A stretch of 64,000 bases of DNA from Halobacteriovoraceae bacterium (GCA_020635135.1 JACKAJ010000015.1:1054001-1118000); one strand, 5' to 3'; shown: positions 35,225-43,862, numbered from the stretch's first letter. Numbers and translations: made by a program. Notes: generated from the sequence alone by a model not told the origin.

Positions 35225-35347
35225 CTGAGATTTGATAAACATCGATCTTCGTCGTCGTCATCGAGTCTCAAAAACTGCGACATACCAAAGCGTATGCCTC
35301 GTTTTTTCGCTCTCGACTCCTTGAATCTCTCGTTTCTCCAATCTCAG
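35225..35347. repeat. Large imperfect palindrome / candidate structured RNA
   Basis: The outer arms CTGAGATT (35225-35232) and AATCTCAG (35340-35347) are exact inverted copies, and the pairing continues inward with interruptions (GA and AAAC). Inside, GAGTC near 35262 can pair with GACTC near 35315, and CATAC with GTATG around a CAAAGC loop at about 35281-35296. The whole 123-base stretch can fold into one long bulged hairpin. It begins two bases after the acs stop. It may be a terminator-like 3' structure, a decayed mobile palindrome or a small RNA. No protein frame with a start and ribosome binding site is evident. Confidence 0.5.
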
Positions 35348-35472
35348 GAAAATAATTTCAACTGATTATTTTTAAAAATTGTTTTTCGGGAGATGGAAAA
35401 TACTTTTGGTCTTCGGGAGATCAACAATTCTGTTGAGTTTTCCAAAAACCAAAATATTAGGAAATAAAAAAA
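35348..35472. other. Non-coding stretch between the palindrome and the 5S gene
   Basis: No gene seen. The phrase TTCGGGAGAT occurs twice, near 35384 and 35418. A small hairpin TCAACA/TGTTGA is flanked by TTTTGG and CCAAAA. The run of seven A at 35466-35472 is the T-tract that follows the minus-strand 5S rRNA and probably ends its transcription. Confidence 0.5.
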
Positions 35473-35588
35473 GGGTGCATCTTGCTATTTTGCCACCAAG
35501 TTACCCTGGCAGTATCGTCGCCGCAAGCAGGCTTAACTTCTGGGTTCGGGATGGGACCAGGTGTTTCACTGCCGCTATAGACACACCC
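35473..35588 (-). rRNA. rrf: 5S ribosomal RNA (solitary gene)
   Basis: The minus strand contains the 5S hallmark CCCATCCCGAACCCAGAAGTTAAG (35557-35534). The ends GGGTGT and GCACCC form the terminal stem, giving 116 nucleotides. No 23S rRNA lies upstream: the next gene on that side is lgt, on the opposite strand, from 35721. Seven T residues follow the 3' end. This 5S is therefore not part of a standard 16S-23S-5S unit. Confidence 0.93.
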
Positions 35589-35602
35589 AAATAGGTAAAG
35601 AA

Positions 35603-35631
35603 GTTTTAACTCTTTGGAATCTATCTGTCTA
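35603..35631 (-). promoter_or_regulatory. Candidate promoter of the solitary 5S gene
   Basis: On the minus strand, TAGACA (35631-35626; five of six matches to the -35 consensus) lies 17 bases before TAAAAC (35608-35603; four of six). The predicted transcription start is a few bases upstream of the mature 5S 5' end at 35588. Confidence 0.45.
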
Positions 35632-35720
35632 GCCTTTATTTTACTTTTTTTTTGCTTTTTAAGTACTCAAAATTATTCAATTTTACAAGTTAGATAAAAG
35701 TCCTTAGCGTAATAAATAGA

Positions 35721-36560
35721 ATGGTTTGGAACGTCGATCCCGTAATTTTTCAGATTGGAGGCTTTGGTCTTCGCTATTACCCCCTTTGTTTTATCATTGG
35801 TTTTACAGTCGGCTACCTCTATACAGAGAAACGCTTTCTCGCCAATGGCTTTACCAAAGAACAAGTTGATAGCATGCTTACCCATCTTATTTTGGGAACG
35901 ATCATTGGTGCGCGCTTAGGGCACTGCCTTTTCTATGAACCTGAATACTACCTCTCTAACCCCATTCTAATTCTCAAAGTTTGGCAAGGTGGTCTCGCTT
36001 CCCACGGTGGAATTGCAGGTATTCTCACTGCCATCTATTTGTATTTGAGAAAATGGAAATCCATGAGTTTCTTTTGGCTCGTAGAAACGATGATTCCCCC
36101 TATCATGTTCACATTAGGGATGATTAGAATTGGAAACTTCTTTAATTCAGAAATTATTGGAAAAATCACTGATGTCCCCTGGGCCGTGATCTTTGAGAGA
36201 GTTGATCCTAACCCTCGCCACCCCTCTCAAATTTATGAGGCCATCGGTTACTTTGCCATTGCTGCTATCATGTACTTTTGGTGCAATAAAGAAGCTAAAA
36301 AAGGGTGGCCAGTTCCCGGAAAATCTTTGGGACTAGTTTTCATCCTCGCCTTTAGTTTTCGCTTTTTCGTGGAATACGCCAAAATTGAGCAAGTAAACTT
36401 TGAAAAATTTATGGTTTTTAATATGGGGCAGTTATTGAGCGTCCCGTTTGTCTTGCTTGGTATTTATTTTATGACAGGTCATCAAAACAAAGTACCCTTT
36501 TTTAATTTTCTTAGTCAAACACCTAAGAATCTAAAGAAAGGTAAAAAGAAGAAAGCTTAG
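35721..36560 (+). CDS. lgt: Prolipoprotein diacylglyceryl transferase
   Basis: Lgt transfers diacylglycerol to the lipobox cysteine of prelipoproteins at the inner membrane. Motifs include GGLASHGGIAG, GMIRIGNFFNSEIIG and HPSQIYEAIGYF, with the catalytic His/Arg surroundings typical of the family, in 279 residues with about seven membrane segments. The ATG has no evident Shine-Dalgarno. The Lys-rich C-terminus overlaps the convergent nitronate monooxygenase-like gene by 38 bases. Confidence 0.95.
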   Translation: MVWNVDPVIFQIGGFGLRYYPLCFIIGFTVGYLYTEKRFLANGFTKEQVDSMLTHLILGTIIGARLGHCLFYEPEYYLSNPILILKVWQGGLASHGGIAGILTAIYLYLRKWKSMSFFWLVETMIPPIMFTLGMIRIGNFFNSEIIGKITDVPWAVIFERVDPNPRHPSQIYEAIGYFAIAAIMYFWCNKEAKKGWPVPGKSLGLVFILAFSFRFFVEYAKIEQVNFEKFMVFNMGQLLSVPFVLLGIYFMTGHQNKVPFFNFLSQTPKNLKKGKKKKA

Positions 36561-37515
36561 AGAGGCTTTCTTTCATTTCACCTTCTAATCTTTGAACAAT
36601 TTCAGAAATGCTTTGTTCTTTAGTGCTAAATTCAATAGATGTTCCTGCACACCACACTGTTTTATAAGTGGCACTGAAAGCAGCTTTTTCTAAAAGTTTC
36701 ATTCCTTTATAGAAAGTTAACATCTTAGCGTATTTTTTGAGTTTTTTGTGAGAGTTCAGCACTCGCTCAAAAGCATTTTGTTCTGTCCCAATTTTTTGAA
36801 CATAAGGAGTATTAATGACAGTGCAAGGAGTTCCTGAAAGTTTCGTTGTGACACGAATATCTTTTGCACCGTAATCGATACAAGCTTTTTTATACTCTTC
36901 ACTCACTGGAGATTCTTTGGATGCAATAAAAAGTGATCCTATCGATAATCCCTCGGCACCAAGGGCCAACATTGAAACAATTCCTTCACCATTTCCAACT
37001 CCTCCTGCTGAAATAATTGGAAGCTTGGTATGTTTTTTAAGGAGGGGGACAAAGACACTGGCCGGGATATTTCCCAAGTGTCCTCCAGCTCCAGAATTAA
37101 CAGCAATGAGAGCATCAGCTCCTTGAGTTTCAACTTTTTTGGCGTGTTCCAAATTAATAACATCACAAAAAATTTTAGTTTTTTTGCCTTTAAATTTTTG
37201 AATAACTTCTTCAGGTGAACCAAGCGATGTAATAATAAAAGCGATATCATTTTGCTCACAAATTTCTAGCTGTTTTTTATAATAAACATTCGACTTATTC
37301 ACAATGAGATTCACACCGAAGGAAATTTTCTTTTGATTAAGCCTTTTCACTCCTGCTTCAAACTCTTCTGGAGTACGGTAGTTTAGAGCTGGAATGCAGC
37401 CAATAATTCCTGAGTGATGAGCTGCTATTAGCATTTCTTCGTTGGTCACTAAGAACATCGGTGCCTGGATTATAGGGAGTTTCAAATCAAAAGTTTCAGT
37501 TAGATAAGTTTTCAT
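36523..37515 (-). CDS. Nitronate monooxygenase / 2-nitropropane dioxygenase-like flavoprotein
   Basis: A 330-residue FMN-dependent TIM-barrel protein. The family motifs are LPIIQAPMFLVTNEEM, DALIAVNSGAGGHLG and ISAGGVGNGEGIVSMLALGAEGLSIGSLFI, which bind FMN phosphate. Relatives include nitronate monooxygenases, FabK enoyl-ACP reductases and uncharacterised oxidoreductases; the lack of a clear FabK operon favours the first class, but the substrate is not certain. The 3' end overlaps lgt by 38 bases in convergent orientation. Confidence 0.85.
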   Translation of the reverse strand: MKTYLTETFDLKLPIIQAPMFLVTNEEMLIAAHHSGIIGCIPALNYRTPEEFEAGVKRLNQKKISFGVNLIVNKSNVYYKKQLEICEQNDIAFIITSLGSPEEVIQKFKGKKTKIFCDVINLEHAKKVETQGADALIAVNSGAGGHLGNIPASVFVPLLKKHTKLPIISAGGVGNGEGIVSMLALGAEGLSIGSLFIASKESPVSEEYKKACIDYGAKDIRVTTKLSGTPCTVINTPYVQKIGTEQNAFERVLNSHKKLKKYAKMLTFYKGMKLLEKAAFSATYKTVWCAGTSIEFSTKEQSISEIVQRLEGEMKESLSKLSSFYLSLDS

Positions 37516-37608
37516 AAGCTCTCATTATATTCTTCTTTGATAAAAAGACTAGGTTACTTTGGAATTATCCAAGAGAGCCGATACAGAAGTCATCTTTTAT
37601 AGGTAATT

Positions 37609-39105
37609 ATGAGCAAAAAACTCATGTATTCTCTTTTTTTGTTTTCTTCACTTATTCCAGCAATCGCTTGGAATTGTGATCACTATCTAGGAGACGAAAA
37701 AGTCCTCGAAGAGTTTTATGGCAAACAATACGAAAAAAGATGGCATAACGACAAAATTCTTCGTAAGTTTCTTAACTTCACAACCAATCGAGAAATAAGA
37801 AGAATTCTTCTTCGCCGTCTCATTATTTTTAATAGAAATAACCATTATGAATTTTTCTATTTTGGAAATGTTGAAGAATCTCTCAATCGAATTATTATTA
37901 CGATCAAAAAAAACTCTCTCAGCTATTCCTCACAAAATAAAATCTCAAAAGAAAATCCAGATCGCTGGAAACTTTGGAAAGAAGCCGAAGAAACAATTCA
38001 TTCGTGGGTTAAAACCTATGGTTCTTATGAAAAAGATTTCAATGATCTCATCGAAGAAGTAGCCTCCGCCAAACACCAAATTGCCCTTATTAATGATTTT
38101 CTCAAAAAAGATGTAAAGTATCCTACACGAATTCATTTCAAAGAAATTCAAAATGGCAAAATGGTTGATCGATTTTTTAATGCCACCAGTAAAGATAAAC
38201 TCATTACAGAAAAAGCATTGCTGAAGAAAAAATACAACGACATTCTCGGCGGTTATGTCTTTAACATGGGAGATATTTCTGGCAGGGAGCTCGAACAAGC
38301 ACTGCTTTACAACAAACTTAATATTTTCAGAGAAGAAGCGCTAGATGCCATTGAAAACAAAGACATGACCAATGAATTCAAAGAGCTTTATCAACAAGTT
38401 GCCGAACTGCTCGACAATCCCAATCTCAAACCTTCTGACGCTTCAATAGGTCGAGTTGAAATAAGTGAAATTGCTTCTGAATTTTATGCCTCATTCACAA
38501 TGAAGCTTAAACTGAGAAAATTTTTTGAAGACCCCAGAGGTCGCTATCGCTTCTTTAAAGAACTAAGCCCTGAAGATATTGAACACTATGGTTTCGATAG
38601 CATTAGTCGCATTGCTCGTTTTATCGGCCAAGGTTTCGCCTTCAAAGCTGCTGGATCTTTGGTGCTGGGTGGGAGCTTCTTCGTCGCTCTTTGGAAATTT
38701 AAACTTCGCCCTGATTATTTCAATCGAAAAGAGTGCATTGAAAAACTCAATCCACTTTCTAAAAAGAATGGATTCAAAGTAGATCAAAAAGGATTCGAAA
38801 ACTGCTTTTATGAATATCTCCTTCATCGCTTTCCAAAAGAATTTGTGAAAACCTACAAAGAGAACGACTTTCAACCTTTTGAAACAAGTAATCCGCAATA
38901 TTTAAAATATATGGAAAAAATTGAGAAATTTGCTACAGAAAAAAATAAATGGCTCAAGCGATGGGAAGATCATCAAAAGATACTCTCCAAAGCTCTCTAT
39001 GACATGGATCGAAAGGCTATGAGCCTCCAACAAATCGATACCACTCTCCAAGAAGAACAAAAAAATTCTCTACCTACTGATTCACTTCCTGTACAATCAA
39101 ATTAA
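37609..39105 (+). CDS. Secreted or membrane-anchored protein of unknown function (498 aa)
   Basis: Not recognised. It has a signal peptide (about 1-20) and a strongly helical, Lys/Glu/Arg-rich body with probable coiled coils (about 105-200 and 220-270). A hydrophobic segment lies at about 343-364 (FKAAGSLVLGGSFFVAL), followed by a cytoplasmic or periplasmic tail with paired cysteines (KECIEKL and ENCFYEY). The stop codon overlaps the ampG start (TAATG), so the two are co-translated and perhaps work together at the envelope. Confidence 0.72.
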   Translation: MSKKLMYSLFLFSSLIPAIAWNCDHYLGDEKVLEEFYGKQYEKRWHNDKILRKFLNFTTNREIRRILLRRLIIFNRNNHYEFFYFGNVEESLNRIIITIKKNSLSYSSQNKISKENPDRWKLWKEAEETIHSWVKTYGSYEKDFNDLIEEVASAKHQIALINDFLKKDVKYPTRIHFKEIQNGKMVDRFFNATSKDKLITEKALLKKKYNDILGGYVFNMGDISGRELEQALLYNKLNIFREEALDAIENKDMTNEFKELYQQVAELLDNPNLKPSDASIGRVEISEIASEFYASFTMKLKLRKFFEDPRGRYRFFKELSPEDIEHYGFDSISRIARFIGQGFAFKAAGSLVLGGSFFVALWKFKLRPDYFNRKECIEKLNPLSKKNGFKVDQKGFENCFYEYLLHRFPKEFVKTYKENDFQPFETSNPQYLKYMEKIEKFATEKNKWLKRWEDHQKILSKALYDMDRKAMSLQQIDTTLQEEQKNSLPTDSLPVQSN

Positions 39106-40301
39106 TGATTTGGCGTTTTCTTTATTCTTTCCTTCACGGAGTCTCTTCGGGATTACCGCTACTCTTAACTGGATCAACTTTTCAAGCTTGGCTCAAAGAT
39201 TCCAATGTCGATCTCGGTTACATCGGGCTTGTTTCCTTAATAGGCCTTCCTTATACACTTAAATTTGTCTGGGCCCCCATTCTCGATCGCTTTCACTTTA
39301 AAAAATTTGGTCGCCGTAAAGGATGGATTTTTCTTTTTCAACTTTGCCTAGTTGGAACACTCTCATTGATGGCCACATCAAACCCAGCAGACTCGCCCTA
39401 TTTTTTGGTGATTGCTGCCTTTCTCACGTCATTTTTTAGTGCCAGCCAAGATATAGTTATCGATGCCTATCGCCGCGAAGTTTTACCCGATAAAGAACTA
39501 GGTATGGGATCTTCTCTCTATGTTAACGGATATCGCATTGCCATCCTTTTATCCGGAGCTTTTGCCCTATTCTTAGCTGATATTATGCCTTGGAATCGTG
39601 TCTATTTTATTATGGCCATTATTATGGGAGTTTCCGCCTTTATTAATCTCTTTGCACCTTTAGAGGATCCCTCACAAGAAACTCCGCGCTCTATTAAGGA
39701 TGCTGTTGTCCATCCCTTCCTTGATTTTTTTAAAAAAGAGGGCGCCATCACCATATTGCTTTTTATACTTTTCTACAAAGTCGGTGATTCCATGGCCGAT
39801 AACATGAAAGTCCCGTTTATCCTCGACATTGGTTTTACCAAGACTGAACTTGCTACAATCGTGAAAACTTTTGGTCTCGCCGCCACTATTTCAGGAGGCT
39901 TGATAGGAGGATTTCTCATCATTCGCTGGGGAATCTATCGCTCTCTTTTTATTTTTGGTCTTTTACAAATGATTTCAACTGCTGGTTTTTCAGTTCAAGC
40001 CATTGTTGGTCCAAGCAAACTGTGTTTGATTGGCGTAATCGCTTTTGAAAATCTTTCTATGGGCATGGGAACAGCGGCTTTTGCTGCTTACATGGCCACA
40101 CTCACTAATAAGAAATTTACAGGAACACAATTTGCTCTTCTCACGAGCTTCATGGGAGTTCCCCGTGTTATTGCCTCAGCACCAACCGGTTACATGGTCG
40201 AGGCCATGGGTTGGGTTTCTTTTTTTATTTTTTGTACCCTTATCGCTCTTCCTGGGTTATTTATTCTCTTAAAATATCTGAAACCTGAGGAAAGAATATG
40301 A
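39105..40301 (+). CDS. ampG: AmpG-like muropeptide MFS transporter
   Basis: A 398-residue major-facilitator protein with 12 membrane segments. The start (SGLPLLLTGSTFQAWLKDSNVDLGYIGLVSLIGLPYTLKFVWAPILDR) follows the AmpG consensus for inner-membrane permeases that import GlcNAc-anhydroMurNAc peptides in cell-wall recycling. DIVIDAYRREVL is another AmpG mark. In a predator it could also take up prey peptidoglycan fragments; that is an inference. It overlaps the previous gene by one base and the next by four. Confidence 0.88.
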   Translation: MIWRFLYSFLHGVSSGLPLLLTGSTFQAWLKDSNVDLGYIGLVSLIGLPYTLKFVWAPILDRFHFKKFGRRKGWIFLFQLCLVGTLSLMATSNPADSPYFLVIAAFLTSFFSASQDIVIDAYRREVLPDKELGMGSSLYVNGYRIAILLSGAFALFLADIMPWNRVYFIMAIIMGVSAFINLFAPLEDPSQETPRSIKDAVVHPFLDFFKKEGAITILLFILFYKVGDSMADNMKVPFILDIGFTKTELATIVKTFGLAATISGGLIGGFLIIRWGIYRSLFIFGLLQMISTAGFSVQAIVGPSKLCLIGVIAFENLSMGMGTAAFAAYMATLTNKKFTGTQFALLTSFMGVPRVIASAPTGYMVEAMGWVSFFIFCTLIALPGLFILLKYLKPEERI

Positions 40302-40633
40302 AATTAATTGCACTTCTAATACTCCTTTCACAGCCTGTCTGGGCCAATAAGATAAAACTATTTAAGAATAAACCCCAAGAAGTCGAAAAGATGATATTCC
40401 GATATAAAAACTATAGCGATCAGAGATGTAAGCACGTCTGCGTTTGGGAAGGTCGCATATATTTTGAAATAAGTGTTGTTGTAAAGAAAGAACTAAAAGA
40501 GCACAAGTTAGAGTTTTTTCCAGGAAAAAATCTTAACCCTCGAAAGATTGAGGGCTTAAGTATTTTAGTTCTCGATTACGATGAATCTGAAAAACACGAT
40601 TGGGTAGAAATTAAATATGAAAAAGAAAAATAA
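40298..40633 (+). CDS. Small secreted protein of unknown function (111 aa)
   Basis: Not recognised. A short signal peptide (about 1-16, ending VWA) precedes a compact beta-rich domain with CKHVC near residue 48, which may form a disulfide or bind metal. The domain ends in Glu/Lys-rich residues. It overlaps ampG by four bases (ATGA) and the amidotransferase by 17 bases, so it is part of the operon 37609-41264. Confidence 0.7.
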   Translation: MKLIALLILLSQPVWANKIKLFKNKPQEVEKMIFRYKNYSDQRCKHVCVWEGRIYFEISVVVKKELKEHKLEFFPGKNLNPRKIEGLSILVLDYDESEKHDWVEIKYEKEK

Positions 40634-41264
40634 TATTCTCGTTTTTGATCCCTTTTTAACTAATCCTGTTGATAATAATTTCAACCAATTGGTACGAAAT
40701 TATGAATGGCTCAATTTTTTCAAGTTTCATCCTTCACTCAACGAGATGCATACCCTAGAACATCCCAATCACTTTGATGGCATCATCATTTTAGGAAGTG
40801 CATCTAATTTGTGCGACAACCTTCCTTGGCATAATCCGCTTGCTGAATATTGTGTCAATCAACTCAAACGAGGTGTTCCTATTCTCGGAGTTTGTTTTGG
40901 TCACCAACTTATGGCCAATGCCTTTGGAAGCAAGATTGATTTTTACCGTGAAGATCACGAAACAACCATCGGTTTTCGCCAAATTGAATACCGAGGTGAA
41001 AAATTCCAAATTGGCGTTTCTCATAAGCAAGTTGTGAAAGAATTAAGTTCGGAACTAGAAGAACAAAGTGTTTCTTCATACAAAAACGATGTTGTTACCC
41101 ACAAAAATCTTCCCTATTGGGGAATACAGCTTCATCCTGAAAGCAGTCATCACTTTTTAGAACTCACATGCAAAGTCCCAAGCATTGAAGATAGAAATAT
41201 CTGCATTCACTCAGGTGAACGCTTCATTCGCCTATTTTTAAAAGAATTTAATTTGCATACCTAA
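40617..41264 (+). CDS. Class I glutamine amidotransferase-like protein
   Basis: A 215-residue GATase domain with the complete triad: Cys93 in GVCFGHQLMANAFGS, His173 and Glu175 in WGIQLHPESS. The stand-alone format and the GFRQIEY stretch resemble the GMP-synthase-like or gamma-glutamyl peptide hydrolase group. The amide acceptor is unknown. The last 17 bases overlap the convergent gene at 41248. It may act on a cell-wall amino compound given the ampG neighbour, but that is only context. Confidence 0.82.
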   Translation: MKKKNNILVFDPFLTNPVDNNFNQLVRNYEWLNFFKFHPSLNEMHTLEHPNHFDGIIILGSASNLCDNLPWHNPLAEYCVNQLKRGVPILGVCFGHQLMANAFGSKIDFYREDHETTIGFRQIEYRGEKFQIGVSHKQVVKELSSELEEQSVSSYKNDVVTHKNLPYWGIQLHPESSHHFLELTCKVPSIEDRNICIHSGERFIRLFLKEFNLHT

Positions 41265-42243
41265 TTTGTGCAAAGTCGAGAACAGTTTTGAGACCAGGTT
41301 TCGCTTCGCAAACACCGGCAATAGAATTAACGACGATAGCAATAGTGGCCCCATCGCCATGGACCCCACCCTCAATTTGTGTGGTGATATTAGGTTTGCC
41401 AGAAATCATTATTCTATCGATATCGTCTGGCTCAACCAGAGAAGCTCTAAAGTGAAGCTTAACTCCAATCATCCCATTACTATCGAGCCCAATAGCTGTT
41501 TGATCAATACCAACGACCATAGCTTTTTCAATATTAAAGTTTTCTGTTTTTAATTCTTGAGTGGCCAGTATCGGTTGGATGAGCTCGTCAATTCGGCTAA
41601 CTTTTAGTTTCATACCCTTAGCTATGATCCACGCTGACTCCTTGAGCCCCATGTGTTTAATTTCCCCAGCTTTGACTTTGGCTTGAAAATCTTCTTCTGT
41701 GAGACCTGAGCCTATCTTCATCTGAAAAGGTAATCTTCTTTTTAAAGCATTTTGAAAACGGTGAACTTCTACCGATTCAACGCTTTCAGAAATTCCACTC
41801 ATCACATTGGGAAGGTAATCCATGAGAAAACCCGGATTAACTCCAGTAGAGAGCATTGAGCAATTATTAGAGACAAGCATATAGTTGAGATCTTTCGAAA
41901 TATCGGGAAAAGACACCCAAGGGTAAGAAGCTTCTTCGCAAGTTGTAACAATTGATATTCCATTTTCAATAAAAGGTCGAATGTGACCAACAAGATTTCG
42001 AAAGCTTGAAGTTGTTGTAATGACCGCCACTTGGGCTTCAGCAAGAGGCAGCTCACTTGCCTTAGATTTCACAAAAACGTTTTTATCATTCACTCCACAA
42101 ACTTCACCCAAATCTCGACCTTCAAGTTCTGGATAAATATCGAGAGCTCCAATTATTTCGAGTGAATCTTTTGTGAAGATATGTTTACAGACTGCTTGAC
42201 CAATCGGACCTAGTCCCACGACAAGTACTTTGATTTTTTCCAT
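41248..42243 (-). CDS. DapB-like NAD(P)-dependent dehydrogenase
   Basis: A 331-residue protein with an N-terminal Rossmann fold (KVLVVGLGPIGQAVCKHI) and a DapB-type C-terminal domain. Length and the NNCSMLSTGVNPGFLMDYLPN segment agree best with 2,4-diaminopentanoate dehydrogenase-like proteins rather than true dihydrodipicolinate reductase (about 270 residues). The KTVLDFAQIRYAN end is also typical of this group. The physiological substrate in this organism is not known. It stands alone on the minus strand, convergent with the amidotransferase. Confidence 0.75.
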   Translation of the reverse strand: MEKIKVLVVGLGPIGQAVCKHIFTKDSLEIIGALDIYPELEGRDLGEVCGVNDKNVFVKSKASELPLAEAQVAVITTTSSFRNLVGHIRPFIENGISIVTTCEEASYPWVSFPDISKDLNYMLVSNNCSMLSTGVNPGFLMDYLPNVMSGISESVESVEVHRFQNALKRRLPFQMKIGSGLTEEDFQAKVKAGEIKHMGLKESAWIIAKGMKLKVSRIDELIQPILATQELKTENFNIEKAMVVGIDQTAIGLDSNGMIGVKLHFRASLVEPDDIDRIMISGKPNITTQIEGGVHGDGATIAIVVNSIAGVCEAKPGLKTVLDFAQIRYAN

Positions 42244-42298
42244 GCCCCTATTCTAGTTTGACTTCAAAGAGGTCTGCAATAGTTTTTAATATGAAAAA

Positions 42299-43030
42299 CT
42301 ATTTATTTTGAGCAGTTTTTTCAACTTCATTAAGCAGATATGAAAGAATCGCAAGGACAGCAATAATAGCGGGTGTCCCCAAGATTAAGTAAAATGAAAC
42401 ATCTCTGGCTTTACTACTTGTATAATCGAAAAGCTGCTTTCTGACTCCTACTCTAATTTTACGAAGCATTGAACGCAAATTCTTATAGCGTGGATCCTGA
42501 AGAAAGACTCTTATAACTTCATCATCACCCATACTATCTTTAAGCCGATACATTTTTTTTAATAAGCTTGTTACTGTAAATGTTCTCGAAATGGGAATGC
42601 CCAATTCGTTATTGAGGATAGTACAGGCAAAATCAACACAGTTAATTGTTTTCTTATACTTTTCTCTCAACACTTCCACATTGAGTTTTTCACGATTATT
42701 ATTTTTGTCAGAAATTTCAATTATGATTCCAGTTGTTGATATCCCTTTTTCACTCCTAATTTTAGGACTAACTCCCAATCCTCCATCGAGACGAATGCCA
42801 TCAACTGCAATATAAGCATGACCTTCACTCGTGACACCTAAAAGAATAGATTCTTCTTTTTTCCCTTTGATATACAATTTCCAGTATTCAGAATCTAAAA
42901 CTCGATAATATTCAACTTGGTTGCCACCAAATTTCGTTGTGGCCTTTATAAGTTTGTGTTCACAAATGGGCACTTCTGTAACTGCAAAGGTACTTTGGAC
43001 AATAAAACAAAAAAGTATGAGGTATTTCAC
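42299..43030 (-). CDS. Secreted and membrane-anchored protein of unknown function (243 aa)
   Basis: Not recognised. It has a signal peptide (about 1-16), a globular domain to about residue 205 and one C-terminal membrane segment (about 212-232). The order EGHAYIAVDG (His near 68) followed by INCVDFACTIL (Cys near 130) is reminiscent of permuted papain-like (NlpC/P60 or LRAT-type) enzymes that pair a His and a Cys. The evidence is thin and is offered only as a lead. It ends upstream of, and is transcribed away from, the lexA gene end. Confidence 0.65.
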   Translation of the reverse strand: MKYLILFCFIVQSTFAVTEVPICEHKLIKATTKFGGNQVEYYRVLDSEYWKLYIKGKKEESILLGVTSEGHAYIAVDGIRLDGGLGVSPKIRSEKGISTTGIIIEISDKNNNREKLNVEVLREKYKKTINCVDFACTILNNELGIPISRTFTVTSLLKKMYRLKDSMGDDEVIRVFLQDPRYKNLRSMLRKIRVGVRKQLFDYTSSKARDVSFYLILGTPAIIAVLAILSYLLNEVEKTAQNK

Positions 43031-43062
43031 TTCTTAAATTCTAAAATAGAATAGTTTTTGAC

Positions 43063-43671
43063 TCAATAACGTCTTAATAAGGCAACTAATACCCCTTGAA
43101 TTGCGAATTCTTGGTGTTTTTTTACAATGATGGAAGACAATGCAGAGTTCGCAGGTTGTAATTCAATATGGTCACTACGTTTAAAGTATTTTTTTATTGT
43201 TGCCCCATCGTCGACCATAGCAACAACTGTTTGTCCGTTAGAAACACTCTTCGTTGATTTGATAACAACATAGTCTCCTTCAAAAATCCCATCTTCAATC
43301 ATGGAATCACCTTCAACTTCTAGGGCGAAACACTCCCCCCCAGTCAACATTGACTGAGGGACAGAGATGTTATCGCAGAAGTCTCTATCGCCGAGCAAAG
43401 TGAGGGGAGTTCCGGCAGCAACCTTCCCCAGGACCGGGATAAGGAGATTATCTTCACTTTGCTCGACAAGTTCGAGAGAGCGGGCTGAGTGTGCAGAGTT
43501 GGTGCGCACTAGACCTGCTTTTTTGAGATACTTAATATAATCAACAACACTTCCCAACGACTTAAAATTAAAGTGCAATTGAATTTCTTGATAAGTGGGT
43601 GACTCTCCCATCTCATCAAAATACTTTCTGATATAATTTAAAACTTTTTGCTGCTTAGGCGTTAAAGTCAC
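43063..43671 (-). CDS. lexA: LexA repressor
   Basis: LexA represses SOS genes and cleaves itself when bound to RecA-ssDNA. Of 202 residues, the N-terminal winged helix is at 1-65 (PTYQEIQLHFNFKSLGSVVDYI). The self-cleavage site is Ala86-Gly87 in KVAAGTP, with Ser123 in EGDSMIEDGI and Lys160 in GATIKKYF as the catalytic dyad. All are present, so autoproteolysis should work. The start overlaps the end of the small upstream gene by 17 bases, so lexA is translated as the second gene of a coupled pair. Confidence 0.96.
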   Translation of the reverse strand: MTLTPKQQKVLNYIRKYFDEMGESPTYQEIQLHFNFKSLGSVVDYIKYLKKAGLVRTNSAHSARSLELVEQSEDNLLIPVLGKVAAGTPLTLLGDRDFCDNISVPQSMLTGGECFALEVEGDSMIEDGIFEGDYVVIKSTKSVSNGQTVVAMVDDGATIKKYFKRSDHIELQPANSALSSIIVKKHQEFAIQGVLVALLRRY

Positions 43672-43834
43672 TATAATTCTCCTCGAATTCTAATGTATCA
43701 AAACAGTTGGATAAATTTGTTCCCAGTTTTTCGTGAATTTGAAATAAAACCTCCGAATAGCTTGGAACGTGATTATATTCCTGCCCATAAGCTTGGATAA
43801 AGTGGGCGACCATATTAGATTCCTGATTTGTCAT
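43655..43834 (-). CDS. Small protein encoded upstream of and overlapping lexA (59 aa)
   Basis: Not recognised. The ATG at 43834 has a strong GGAGG six bases upstream and gives 59 residues; the frame is open to 43906 but the longer start is unsupported. The sequence TNQESNMVAHFIQAYGQEYNHVPSYSEVLFQIHEKLG resembles the first helices of LexA-type N-termini (compare LNYIRKYFDEMGESPTYQEIQLHF), so it could be a miniature helix-turn-helix relative lacking the wing and protease. The tail is acidic. Its 17-base overlap with lexA predicts coupling and a role with LexA. Confidence 0.7.
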   Translation of the reverse strand: MTNQESNMVAHFIQAYGQEYNHVPSYSEVLFQIHEKLGTNLSNCFDTLEFEENYSDFNA

Positions 43835-43862
43835 GTGAAACCTCCGTGTGTTTTTACGTTTT

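Noticed and set aside
35159..35365. Serine-rich plus-strand frame over the end of acs and the palindrome
   Set aside because: It begins inside acs in another frame and its serine run is only the repeated TCG of the palindrome region; no ribosome binding site.
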